Shown piece by piece: positions 19,522 to 31,200 of a stretch of DNA of 64,000 nt. Source of the DNA: Primula veris. Taxonomy: Eukaryota; Streptophyta; Magnoliopsida; Ericales; Primulaceae. The stretch covers positions 14,575,197-14,639,196 of the forward strand of contig OY821741.1 in assembly GCA_963682055.1 (NCBI GenBank), written 5' to 3'. Each line of letters starts with the position of its first letter. The stretch's first letter is position 1. The notes below the pieces were generated by a model. That model did no database searches, was not told where the DNA came from, and worked only from the letters and a program-made list of their open reading frames with translations. The translations under genes and the position numbers were made by a program.

Positions 19522-22500
19522 TTATTCATCATCTGATAAATTGGTAACACCAAAATAAGTGTTCGGTCTCGACATTCTTCTTAAAGCTTCATAATAATTA
19601 AAATTTGGTCTAAAAACTTCTTCCCATGGAGAAGCTTCACAAGAGCGAGTCTTTTTCCACCCGGCACTAATATTTGGCATGGGAAAAGGCCTGACATTGT
19701 TTCCACTTTGATCAATGATGATCTCCACGTAATGGTTTCTATTCACATTGGCCATTACAATCATAGAAGGATTTGTCGGAGGAGCTGTATGCATAGGCAA
19801 ATAAGTTGTCAATCCTTCATCAAGTGTCACCACTGCCATATTGTACTTTGATGCAATTACATAACCCGACTCTGGGAAGTGCATCCAATTTTCTTCATCT
19901 GGCATATTATACGGATCATTCCAAATGAATGAGTTCCGAATGAAAGTGTAACCTCTTATTTGTCCAATAAGATCAAAATAGTAAGTTGGGTGGTTATCAA
20001 TTTCATGGAAAAGGTCTTTGCGCACTTGACTCCAATCATCGGCTCCTAATCTCATTCCCATTGCCTTTGCAATCACTCGAAACCCACAATGCCCATCACC
20101 GGCTACATCATTAACCGTCAATATATGATCGTGAAACATAGACGGAATCTGCTCCATATATTTAAATGACTTGTGCAAATGAGGGCTTGACTGCGATGTT
20201 GCTTTACCTTTCTGTTTCTCATAAACTGAATACCTAGGGGGTATGGGGGGTGATGGACCATAATTAGTTTTTGCACTGCTGTAACTGCGTCTTCTTTGTG
20301 TCTGTTGATCCTTGAAAAACTGAGTATATTCAAAGGCAGATGGGTCCCGTGTGGTTGAATATTTGGTAGGTCGTTTCCCCCTTGACGATGGTTTATTTCG
20401 TGGTTTGACCAGAGGCTCTCTGGCTGATGTTTTTAAAGGATTATACAAAAGTTCAATTTGTGCCTTGAAATTCTCCCTCATGATTGGATCACTTGTTTGA
20501 TCATACTTTCGCCTTAAAGCCATTATATGCTCAGCAATGTTGTCTTCATCCTCCGCTATATTCTCTTCGTCAAACCTTAATTTTCTCCAGTGAGGATCGA
20601 TGCATTCTAGTGGAATAGGACAACCTCGCTCTCCGTAGTTACGAATAACATGGCAACATGGAATATTGTAGACCAATGTTATCTCACAGCTAGAACATGT
20701 AGGGTCTGCTTTTATCCATTCGAGTTGCTTAACCTCTTTTAGCATCATATCCATTGCGTGAAGAGAACATTTACCTGATATAAAAGTGAGAATGCAACTA
20801 TATAAGTTCAACGGAAACAACTAAATAATTTGGGTGCATAAAAATATGAAATTTCTAAAAAAGAAACATTAATTAAATAATAGAATCTAACCTCTTAATT
20901 CTGAAAAATATGGAATTTCGTGTTGTCTTTTAACAACATTCATACTATTCCCCAATGACCCCCTAATTCGATTGTGTTGAATTGACAACAAGTCAATTAT
21001 GTATATCACCATGTTTTCAAGGTCGCCACCGGAGGTTCCAATATATCTTTTAAATGTAGAATGAGCACCCTCGACCCTATTTCAAATAAAATGTTAATTA
21101 AACAACATGATTATTTATATATAAAAATCAAATACATATATCAGAAAAATTTGTAAATATCTTACCTATTAGTCGTCCTGTTCCCGAAGTGCCTTGTCTT
21201 GTTAGTGTAACAGGCCACAAACTTTTCTTTGTGACTATCTAATAAATCGCACATATATTTCAAAGCAATTGGATATGCTTTGTAGACACTCGACAGTGTC
21301 ATGCGTGCTGCTTCAAAGTCATATTCAGTTTCACTATCAACAAGAGTTAACCAATCTTTATACATCTTCGCCCATATAGCCTTAGGGACTTTTGGACTGC
21401 AATGTGTTACGACATTCTGCGAAATGTGAAATGTGCAAAATAGATGGTTTGTCGTAGGAAAAATATTTTGCACAGCATTCGTTAACGCTTGATCCCTATC
21501 TGTCAACATTACTCGTGGGGTCTTACAATTTTTCATTATCATCCGGAGACACTCTAAAGCCCATTCGTAAGTAGGTTGTTGCTCATTACGCAAACAAGCA
21601 AAAGCAACACAAAATGTATTTTGTGTCGATGTGACGCCCACAATTTGGAGAAATGGCATGTTAAACCTATTTGTACTATAAGTGCAATCCAAGCACAATA
21701 CATTGGGAAATGCACATACCAACTTCACGGAATCTTTATGCGTATAAAACAAATCTTCTAGTTGATTTGTGTGTGGGTTGGTCCTATGAAACGATATAAA
21801 CTCTTTTCTATCCAAAAGATGCATGAGATGTTGTATTTGACTTTTACCTACCCTTTCTTTAACTTTTTCCCTGGCTTTAAGATTATATATGTCTTTCTTA
21901 TTAGACTTATTGCCAGGAAATTTACGTTTTATTGCAGAAAGAATAGTCCCCGGCTTGGCAAGACTATCTACCATAGTTCTAAACATACCCTTTTCATCTT
22001 TATTAAGTCTGCGCGCTTGTGAATGAGCTTCTGGATAAATATCATTTTCATGATTATGCGTTCCATTTTCTATGTAAAATCTCCAATTGTTTTCCTCCAT
22101 GTAACACTCGATTTTAAATAAACAAAAACATTTACCAGAACTCGTGTCTCTGCTTGATGACTTTTTTGGTTTCGGATCCCCATGTTTTTTACACTTCAAA
22201 GTGACTCGACTTTTAGTATCAAAGTGTGCATTGATATTTGCCGAGTACGTCGTAGTCAAAAAAAAACCTAGACCAGTCGATATTCCGTACAAGTAGTCTT
22301 TCATTTCATTGAGTGAAGCAAAAACCTGTAGAAATAAGATATTAAGAAATAACTCTCAAATAAGAAATGATCCAAAACAAATAAATAAATTTTTTGATTA
22401 AATTATTTATATGAGTCTTAAACAAAACAAGTCTTTTAAGTCAATTTTGGGAACTAACAATTCATTCTATATAAATACCATACTTATAAAAAAAAACATT

Positions 22501-23098
22501 AAACAAAATATTTATCTAATAAATAACATTCATTTATCTAATTTATTCAATCACACTATAAACGATTGTAAAAAAATGTAAATAATTATTTTTAGCTACA
22601 ACATTAAACGAAGTATATCACGTGGTTTTGAAAATAAATAAAAATAGACAATTACTTAAAATATGGAAAGGATTTTTTGAGACAAACCATAGTACTTTGA
22701 AAATGATTTCTATAATCATAACCTATCCCGAATTCAGTTGGCGAAGAATTAATATTATGCTCGTTATCATCTGGTTGGGGATTTTCGTTATATCCATCAT
22801 GATCCCGCTGAGGTTCTACAAACTGACTTGTAAAAACTTCTTGTGATGCGCCAGGTTGGTGACTCGTGTAATTATAGTCACCACTTACAAACTGGTTATC
22901 AAAATACGGATTGGGATGATTATTCAAATATGAATCATAAGAAAACTGAGCATTGTCATAAGGATCAGTCGGGAAATTGATATTTTGAGATGGAAAAAAA
23001 GTATTTTGATTAGAATCGATCGGAAATTGGGTGTTTTGGGGAGTATTATCCGGAGGAGATAAATTAAGATCCATTCCCCAAATATTATAATCTGTCAT
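19522..23098 (-). CDS. MULE transposase with FAR1-like zinc finger, SWIM finger and OTU protease, four exons, 1002 aa
   Basis: Predicted exons on minus: 23098-22688, 22325-21166, 21076-20892 and 20774-19522, all GT-AG; phases agree and give 1003 codons with stop and no internal stops. The N-terminus (exon 1) is Asn/Gln/Pro-rich. A FAR1/GCM-like zinc finger follows (CKKHGDPKPKK..CFCLFKIEC..HNHE). The MULE transposase core has D at about residue 350 (LDCTYSTNRFNMPFLQ), D near 420 (MLTDRDQALTNAVQ) and E near 526 (VEGAHSTFKRYI). The SWIM finger is near 612-630 (CSSCEI..IPCCHVI). The OTU cysteine protease domain has GDGHCGFR near 811 and a His near NHYVEI. The transposase should cut the TIR ends; the OTU domain would remove ubiquitin or a related modifier. 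Confidence 0.88.
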
Positions 23099-24159
23099 GG
23101 GTACCTAAACAATTGAATATATTAACAAATATCACTATCAAATATAAATGATACAATAACATATTTAACATAAATTTAAATATATGAGATAATACGTTTA
23201 ACTTCCAAAAAATTATAAGAATCCAACAACTTAATTACTAACCTAAACTCCAAAATAATAAAATGTCTCTAACAAAACAAGTTCACATGTACATGCCGAA
23301 ACAAGCTTTTTTTAATCATTTATCTAAGTTATTTTCATTACTCAAGTGTTATTAGAGCAACATATAACATTATATAATTAGAACTCAATATTAGTTGTGA
23401 TTAAACAAATTTGAAAATAAATATTTAAAGGTCAATAAAAAAAGTTAAATTTTTTTAATTAATAAATGTTATAACTTATTAATAATTATATATATTTACA
23501 TAAAATTAAAACTCAATAATAAAAAGAAATACTTACTTGATAATTGTAGTGGTAGAGTGATGTTGATTTTAGAAAAAAAATGATCTTAATTTGATATATG
23601 AAGTAGTTTGGTGATTGATGGTTAGAGTTTATTTTTTGTAAAATTGGGGGAGGTTTTATTTGGGTAAATTGGGATACGTTTTTTTTTTGGGTAAAATTGG
23701 GGATAAATGTAGTGGTAGAGTGATGTTGATTTGAGAAAAAAATATATTAATTTGATATATGAATGTGTTTGTTTGATGGTTGATGGTTAGGGTTTTTTTT
23801 TGGTAAATTGGGGAGAGGTTTTTTTTTTTGGTAAAATTGAGGATAATTGTAGTGGTAGAGTGATGTTGATTTGATAAAAAAAATATATTAATTTGATATA
23901 TGAAGGAATTTGATGGTTGATGGTTAGGGTTTTTTTTGGGATAAAATTGGGGAAGTTTTTGGGTAAAATTGGGAAATTGTTTGGAGAAGAGAGAACAGAC
24001 GAGGAAGAAAATAAAATGAAAAAATTCAGCAACACGTGATGATGAATAAAAGAAGAAGAAAAAAAAAAAAAAAAAAAAAAAAAAATGGGTCCACAGAGAC
24101 GTGGGATCCCACGAAGTTTATATTGCTGAGCAATTCTGCTATTGAAAAGAGAACTCCCC
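23091..24159 (-). repeat. MULE right TIR, including promoter, leader intron and transposase start codon
   Basis: It is the inverted partner of 15890-16957, with the same GTAAGT donor, TTTAG acceptor, GTACCC leader and ATG (23098-23096), and the same subterminal repeats. Differences from the left TIR seen by eye are scattered single bases and homopolymer lengths, including a long A/T run at 24057-24084. Confidence 0.88.
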
Positions 24160-24168
24160 GTAATTAAC
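24160..24168. repeat. 9-bp target duplication of the MULE, right
   Basis: GTAATTAAC is identical to 15881-15889. Confidence 0.92.
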
Positions 24169-25355
24169 ACGTTAAAATATACTCCATCACCCCCAATATT
24201 AAGAAAAGATCGATCTTGTATTTTGATTTTTATTTAATCTATTTTAGGCTTTCAACACTCTCATAAGTCATAATTAGGGAAAAAATAATCTAGTTCCCCC
24301 ACTGACAACTAAGAAATTACCATGTAAAGTAAGTGATTATTATCCTGCTCCATCTTAATCTAAGATGCTATTTAGAAATGAGCTAATATAGGTTCATAAT
24401 GATCATTTTGCAAATGAGATATCAGATATACTGTTTATTGTCAGGGGCTACTAACAACTATGATTTCTAATAGATTAAGTTACAAGTTAACAATAACGGT
24501 CTGATTTCAACAATTTAATGCACTATTCATGCATGCACAAACTTAGATTTTACCATATTATCCTTTCATATATAGTCTTCTTCGGTCTTCTCGAAGTTTG
24601 GGTGACATTTAATTGCGTAAGAATTGATTACACCATTAGCATGAAGCTTAAGTCTCTAGTTGTCGAATTCTTTAGCTTGTCTTGCAAATTTTAATTAAAA
24701 AAATGTATTACAATTGACATATTCCGATTACATTTGTTTTACAAGAAGTGAAGTTTTGGTAACATGTGCATACACTGATACACATTCTGATAACATGTTC
24801 ATTTACATTGCATACACATTTCCATCCCCATGCATTTACGTACACGTTTCCTTACATTTATATACATAAAAATAAAGAAAAGTGTTACTTCGTTTCGTCA
24901 AATCATAAAGCACGTTACATTATGCTTGAAATTCATCAATAAGAAGTGTATTAAAAATCAATTAAGTTGAAGGACCGCTTCTTCAACCTATCTTCACTCT
25001 TTGCTATAATTACCCATGAGCGGCGCCCCTCATATGTTTGTTGTCCAGAAAAAAAAATAGGGTTTTTTTTTTCCGATTGTCGTTCAAGTATGAAATTTCT
25101 ATATAATATATATTAATAGTAGTTTAATTTAATATTAACTCTAAAAAAATCATTAATATAAAAATAATTGTGCTTTTTCATTTACTTGTAAACAAATTTT
25201 ACTAGCATATAGTCACAAGTATAATTTTTTTTATACATATTTATTATTTTTGATCGACATTATGGAGCTTGAAAAATGCACCGGAATCGTGAGGCCCGGT
25301 GCGGTCGCACCTACTGCACCCCCTCATGCTATCACTGTTATCCATATTACATATT

Positions 25356-25358
<3 letters not shown>
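24169..25358. other. AT-rich intergenic sequence
   Basis: About 1.2 kb without a convincing ORF or element end. Nothing is recognised. Confidence 0.5.

Positions 25359-25414
<56 letters not shown>
25359..25414. repeat. Compound microsatellite (CA)n(TA)n
   Basis: An uninterrupted CA run at 25359-25394 continues as TA to 25414, directly abutting the Helitron terminus. Confidence 0.95.
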
Positions 25415-25623
25415 CTAGTAATTGTACCACACGCGTTGCGTGTGTGACACGTAGTTGCTTAAATATGATCCGGTACAAATAAATTTAACATTTTTAAAAA
25501 GTTTGCAAAAATAATGGAATGAATATCGTAAAAATATAATGTTTTGTTTTTATAGTAATATAAAAATATATATATGATGATTTGTTTGAGAGATGAATTG
25601 ATGTGTGTGGAAAAAAGAAAAAT

Positions 25624-25665
25624 ATTTATTTACTTATTTATTTACTTATTTATTTATTTATTTAA
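25624..25665. repeat. (TTTA)n-like microsatellite
   Basis: Imperfect TTTA/TTAC tetranucleotide repeat. Confidence 0.9.
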
Positions 25666-26654
25666 ATTGCATTAAGTTATTTGAATAATTAATAAATTAG
25701 AATATGAACATTTTTGAAAAAAATGAATAAAATTATGCAGTCTCAACCTTCTTGAGTTCACTTATATTAAAAGTATATTATAGTACAAATTTAAAATATT
25801 AAAATCACAACCCACTGGCCACTATAATATGAGTGTTGATGTTGTTTTCTTCATCACTAACTCAAGCTAGCTAGGTGAGTCTGCTCTGCAGTTCACAATA
25901 CTTGTGTGCTTTTTGGTCTTTATACCTATTAATTAATTTTATAAGTTTGTTTATTAAATATATCTTTGTGCAAAAAAAAATTGAAGGCCGGCACCATTTA
26001 AAATAAAATAGTTTTTAGAAACACTAATCTTTTTTTATTAGTATAAATTACCACTTTAAACATTTTAATTGTAATTTAGTATTACTTTATAAAACATACT
26101 CCAATTGTTTTTTTTTTCTACCATCAATTTATTGATACATGACTTTCTATTTCTATTCATCTCTCTCATCTCTCTTGATCTCACTCCCCTGCTCTCTCTA
26201 TATCTGTATATATACGAATATAATATATATTACTTTTCTTCGACAAACCTCCGACCCTCTCTCTCTGTCGCCACCGCCAGCCCAACTCGTCGCCGTCACT
26301 TTCACCAAGAAATTTGTCTCCCTTTCTCCTTCTTTCTAACTTTCTCTTTCTACCACCATGTCTGACATCATCAGGCCAACTGTCCACGTCATCGTCTGCC
26401 GCTGTGGTAGTGAGTTTGTCGCCTCTGGTCGTGGTCGTCACTGTGGTGGTGTTGAAGTGGTGGTGACTAGCATGTATCTCGTCCCATGTATATATATTCT
26501 TCCATGGACTATTTTTTGTGAATATGATAAGTTGTAAATTATTTTTAATGTCCTAATAGTAATTTTATGGTTAAGAAAATTGTAAGTAAGTTATAATTTG
26601 ATCATACATAATTTAAATTGAACACTATTTTTTGAACATTTCTGGAAAAATATT

Positions 26655-26936
26655 ATTAGATTGATTTTTTTATTAGTCTGTCAAAAAATTGTATTAGTCT
26701 GTCAAAAAATTATAATAGTCTGTCCAAAAAACATATATTAGTCTGTCAAAAAAATGCATTTGTTTGTCTAAAAAAATTGTATTAGTCTGTCTTTAAAAAT
26801 TGTATTAGTCAGTTGAAAAAATTATATTAGTCTGTCAAAAAAATAGCATTAGTCTTCTATAAGACTGTCTATTAGTCTGTCAAACAAAAAGTGTATTAAT
26901 CTGTCCAAAATTATATATATTAGTCTGTCAAAGAAA
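26655..26936. repeat. Degenerate tandem repeat of about 25 bp (TATTAGTCTGTCAAAAAA)
   Basis: About ten units share the core TATTAGTCTGTC followed by an A run of variable length. It lies inside the probable Helitron body. Confidence 0.85.
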
Positions 26937-26937
26937 T

Positions 26938-27150
26938 TAAGTATGAACTTGAAAAATAAGATAAAATAAGGGTATGAATTTTAAAAATTGGGATATGAAC
27001 TTGAAAAAAATAAGGTATGAACTTTACAAATTGGTGTATGAACTTGAAAAATAAGGGTATAAACTTTAAAGTTTGGTGTATAAAATTGAAAAATACGGAT
27101 ATTAACTTTAAAAATTGGGATATGAAATATAAAAATTTGGGTATCAAAAA
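26938..27150. repeat. Degenerate tandem repeat of about 27 bp (GGTATGAACTTGAAAAAT)
   Basis: About eight units share GGTATGAACTT(T/G)AAAA. A related array in reverse orientation is at about 56480-56760 (GTTCATATAC/CC..), so both probably derive from the same element family. Confidence 0.75.
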
Positions 27151-27468
27151 AGTTTGCCTGACAACTTTCTCTCTGGCAAAATATTTATACATTTCACCAT
27201 CCATGAAGTTATGATTGGCAACTTTCTCATTGCGCAAGCACCTGTAATCCATTACAGAAAAGGAAAGAGATGGAAAGGAGAGAATGGAAACAAGACAATG
27301 GAGATAATTACTGCTTTGGGCAGAAAGTGTGTGTGTATATATACACATATTTATTTATTTAATGGGCGCCAAAATAATATTAGGTTGGGATGAATAAATG
27401 ATCCTGCAAAAGGGTAGAATATTGAGTAAACTTAAAAATATTGAGTTGTTACTTAACTATTTTCAATC

Positions 27469-27696
27469 TGTTGTGTGACATATTAGCTCACATATATATG
27501 TATATAGATATATGGAGAGAAAATAGAGAGAGACAATAGGATGAAGTGTTTATTCTTTAATATGAGTGTACAGAGAGATACATCAAGAGACCCCTGACCC
27601 TCTTTATATAATAGAGGGTAGGGTTACATATGTTAGAAAAGCCCAAGATAGGCCCAATAGAGTAAGACCCAAGATGGCCAATAATATCCTACAACA
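27469..27696 (-). repeat. LTR (3' LTR in element orientation)
   Basis: 228 bp, containing on minus a TATA-type ATTATATAAAGAGGG and AATAAA-type signals. It has about 15 bp (near 27636) that are absent from the other LTR. Confidence 0.9.
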
Positions 27697-27889
27697 CTCC
27701 CCATTTGGATGTCTTGATTTCTTCGTCTCCATACTGTCGATGTGAATCGAATTCATTCGCAGTGCTAAACGCATAAAAACCTTAGGGACGGAAAACCCAG
27801 TGTGGGACAAAACCGGTACCTATGAGAAACTGTGTAGCCGAATGATATAGGCCGAAATTCTATGTAATTAACTAACCACAAAACAGTGT

Positions 27890-28200
27890 GCCTCATCAAA
27901 ACCTTGGCAGAGCAAACACAATGGAAAAATCTCTAATCGAAGGAAAAAGAGTGCAACAGTGGTAGTAGTAAAGGATCAACCGCAAAACAGGTGCCTCATC
28001 AAAACCTTGCTAGAGTAAACCCAGTGGGAAAAACCTCTAGTCGAAGGACAAAAGAGTACATAGTGGTAAGAAGTATACAACAGGATACTCTCCCTAATTT
28101 CGACAATCTTAAATGAGGTATGATGGGAACGTGTCTCGCTAAAAACCTTGCCAAGGAAAACCCAGTGGGAAAAAACCTTGGTCTAAGGACAAAAAGAGTA
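27890..28200 (-). repeat. Three imperfect direct repeats with CCCAGTGGGAAAAACC core
   Basis: Units near 27896, 28007 and 28141 share (C/A)AAAACCTTG..(A/G)AG.(A/C)AA.CCCAGTGGGAAAAA and a following GAAGGACAAAAGAGTAC stretch. They lie just inside the 3' LTR. Confidence 0.8.
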
Positions 28201-31200
28201 CACGAGCATGCGACTGGATGCTCCCCCTCACTTGCACACGACAGGGTGCGAGAATTTCGACTAAGTAGTAATTAGTGCAATAAGCATTCACCTGGATGCT
28301 CCCCCTTACTTGCACACGACTAGATGCAAAAATTTCATATTCCAAGAAAGAGTACGAGCATTCGACTAAATGCCTCATTTAGTTGCACACGACTGTATGC
28401 AAGAAAATATAACGTGGAATAAAACGAGCATTCGACAAGATGCTCTTAAACTTCATATGTGAAGATTTATTTTGACGATAAATGTTAAATAGCATAATGT
28501 AGTCATGTCTCTCATAATCGATAACAAAAAGTTGTCTTCTATGACAAGTGTTTTATCTAGATCGTGAGACAGAGCATATATAATTCAAATATGGCTAATA
28601 CTAGCTCGAAGCCATATACACTCTCTAGTCGTCTCATAGAGCACAAATAGATCAGAGTGATTCGTTTGGAGTCATTCAAAGACCTCCAAGATATCGCCTT
28701 ATTCCTAATGGTAAAGACAGACCATGTTAAGAATATCCCTTATGCGGGTCTGATAAGTAACATGTATCGGTATAACCCAAAAAGGGTTGCGTTAATTCGA
28801 GTACCGAAGGGGGTAGGTACACTCGATGATGCAAATGGGATAAGACAAGCCCTCATCCACAGTTACCTTAAGGTAATGGGAAAATGTCTTTTATGCCATT
28901 TCGATGGCAGCGTGTTAGCGCGATGCTGTGTCGAGCTATACCATTCACAGCAGACAAGATGTTCGTCCTAGTACATTAGACCAAGTACAATGATGCGCTT
29001 ATTGTACTTAGATATGAACATCATGGTTCAATATCTCTTTGTCGTCTCATCAGGGACGGACCGGGTCTATATCAATGTCTAGTGATCGAACGATCATGGG
29101 AGAATCTGACGACTTAGAGTCATAATGACTAAAACGTCATAACACCTTCTGGGTGTAGTCTGAATCATGAACTTAGATTCAATCTTTACGTGACTCGATC
29201 ATCAGGCCGAGTCACTACCGTGTCTTCCCAAGATCCTTCATCTCGAAGGCAAATCCAAAAAAAATGGATCGCGTAATAAAACACGCAAGGGCATAATACT
29301 TGTTCAAGTATCCCAAGCTAATCAAGTACTTTCTTAGACGGTTATACCACATCCGCTCGGATTATATTAATCTATATAGTGAACGTCTCATTTAATTGAG
29401 ATCATGTTCCATGGTCAGGAACTACTTGATTCAAGCATTATGAAGTCACACAGGGACCTACATCTATATCGCTTTGTCTAAATCCCCATAGAGATAAAAC
29501 CGTGACACATTCATGGCTGCATACTCAGTTTTTCGGAAACTACTAAACTGGTAAAGTAGGGGACTATTATAATGTCCATTACGAGGAAATCAACCATCTC
29601 GTAATCAATTCCAAGCTGTGAGATAAGCCTTGCGCTACTAGGCAAGCATTCTACAATCTCATTATTCTCATCAATTTTCCTTACGAATAACCAAATAAAC
29701 AAACTCGTTTAACATTGGTGGAGTTAGAGCTACAGGTCCGAACACACTTTCGCTAAGGAGTCTACTTGGATTGCAAGTTTCCATTAGTCCAGTCTATTCT
29801 ACATTGACTTCAGGCAACGGTACATGGTTCCGTGTCATAATTTGCTCATATTTTCAGTCGTCACATAATATATGAATAAGCAATCAATGACAGTCTCCTT
29901 TCGCTTCAATATCATCTAAGATATCATGATCGACAGATATTTCGAGATTTTTAGGATGAGGAGGAAATCACACATCTCCTTGCTCATTTATAATCTCGTG
30001 CGACAAACGAGTTTCAGTTCACCACCTCTAGGGCTGAATGAATTTAGAACCGGTCAACTTCCTCGTATCTTGGGAAAGACGACAGAATGACGGCCGACGG
30101 CAGCGTCCTTTGCTTGGCGGGTTCGGCCAAAGCAACGTGTTACGACAGGAACACGGCGTCCGATATGGACGTCTATCCTTGCAAGCATTTTGCAGCAGGT
30201 ATAAATAATCTCGTGACATCTCATAAAGTCATTAAATGCGTCTGGCATTTAGTTAGACTTGAGGGAGTCTATGCACTTACTTATCACTAAGTGCAGTTCT
30301 GGGGATCAAGCTAAGACCGAGTGGGTTATGCCACATTACTTCACGTCGTTCCTTATCAACGGTAACATGCAAATCTCCCCCGAACGACGGGGAGAACAGT
30401 CTTAGCGATGTCACTTTCGCATATCGTGCGGTAAAGAGATCGCTTGCCAATGTTACTCTATCAAATAATAGGTATGAGATTCATAATCGACTTATGTCCC
30501 CTTCAGAGGTCCATATTTTGAACGCTATAGCGGCTCAATCAAAATATTAATTAAGCACTCCAAACACGCATTAATATGAGACTTCTGGCTCATAACCAGT
30601 AACCAGCTGGTACACATATGGTGTTTGAGTGTCTATGGGCCTCATGACGGACCAATGCAGCAAAATAGCATAACCCCACACGGAAATATAAATCTTGGTG
30701 TGCAAGACAAGAAATGCGTGCAATCATTTGCACTGGCATCATCAAACTTTCTGTGAGTCCATTTGGGTCTGAACATAATCGACAGGATGTTCAATTTGAA
30801 TTTCCAAACTCAACTAATTCAAATCGAAATTTCAATTTTTTTACTATTCGGAATTATCAAGTCGACTAGACTTTTCAGGATAATCCAGATCATGAGCCAT
30901 CAACTTAATGATAGGGCTAGAAGTTTAGGAAATGCTGCATTTCTGTGGACAACAATAATCATGTGACCTTATTGTCGATGCATCAACCATAACCATTTAT
31001 ATTTATGGTCCGTCTTATGGTTGGATAAGTCCACAATAACTCCTTCAATTCTTTACAAGAATTCTACGAGTTCTTTTTGTGATCTTTACACATACTAGTC
31101 TTTCAAAGTGAGCATTAGTGGCATGAATTTCGGATTAATTACGAAATATATTCTCAGAGAGAATCCAAATGTGATGCGATTATAAATCAAGCATCGTCTT

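Larger units (their letters stand above)
15890..24159. mobile_element. Mutator-like element (MULE), 8270 bp, carrying PMD and transposase-OTU genes
   Basis: The element starts GGGGAGTTCTC and ends GAGAACTCCCC, with inverted repeats of about 1.07 kb at each end and a perfect 9-bp target duplication. The two TIRs look about 98% alike by eye, so insertion is recent. Two genes converge: PMD from the left TIR (16948-19298, +) and transposase-SWIM-OTU from the right TIR (23098-19522, -), their stops separated by 223 bp. The right gene is fully open across four exons, so the element may be autonomous. MULEs carrying plant mobile domains or proteases are known; this combination with TIR-embedded start codons is notable. 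Confidence 0.93.
25415..27400 (-). mobile_element. Helitron 3' end and probable body, minus strand
   Basis: Read on minus, a hairpin CACACGC with loop AAC and GCGTGTG (25428-25444) is followed about 12 nt later by CTAG (25418-25415), with T beyond. Hairpin plus CTRR inserted before T is the 3' terminus of a Helitron. The 5' TC end is not located, so the extent to about 27400 is a guess based on the repeat-rich interior (26655-27150) and a GC-richer patch at 26230-26460. No Rep/helicase is visible, so it is non-autonomous. Confidence 0.5.

Noticed and set aside
25250..25482. Two small ORFs over the CA/TA repeat
   Set aside because: They are mainly Thr-His and Ile-Tyr codons from the microsatellite.
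28657..28971. 104-codon ORF on +
   Set aside because: Opposite to the element's orientation, no recognisable domain, and the sequence around it is non-coding in both strands.
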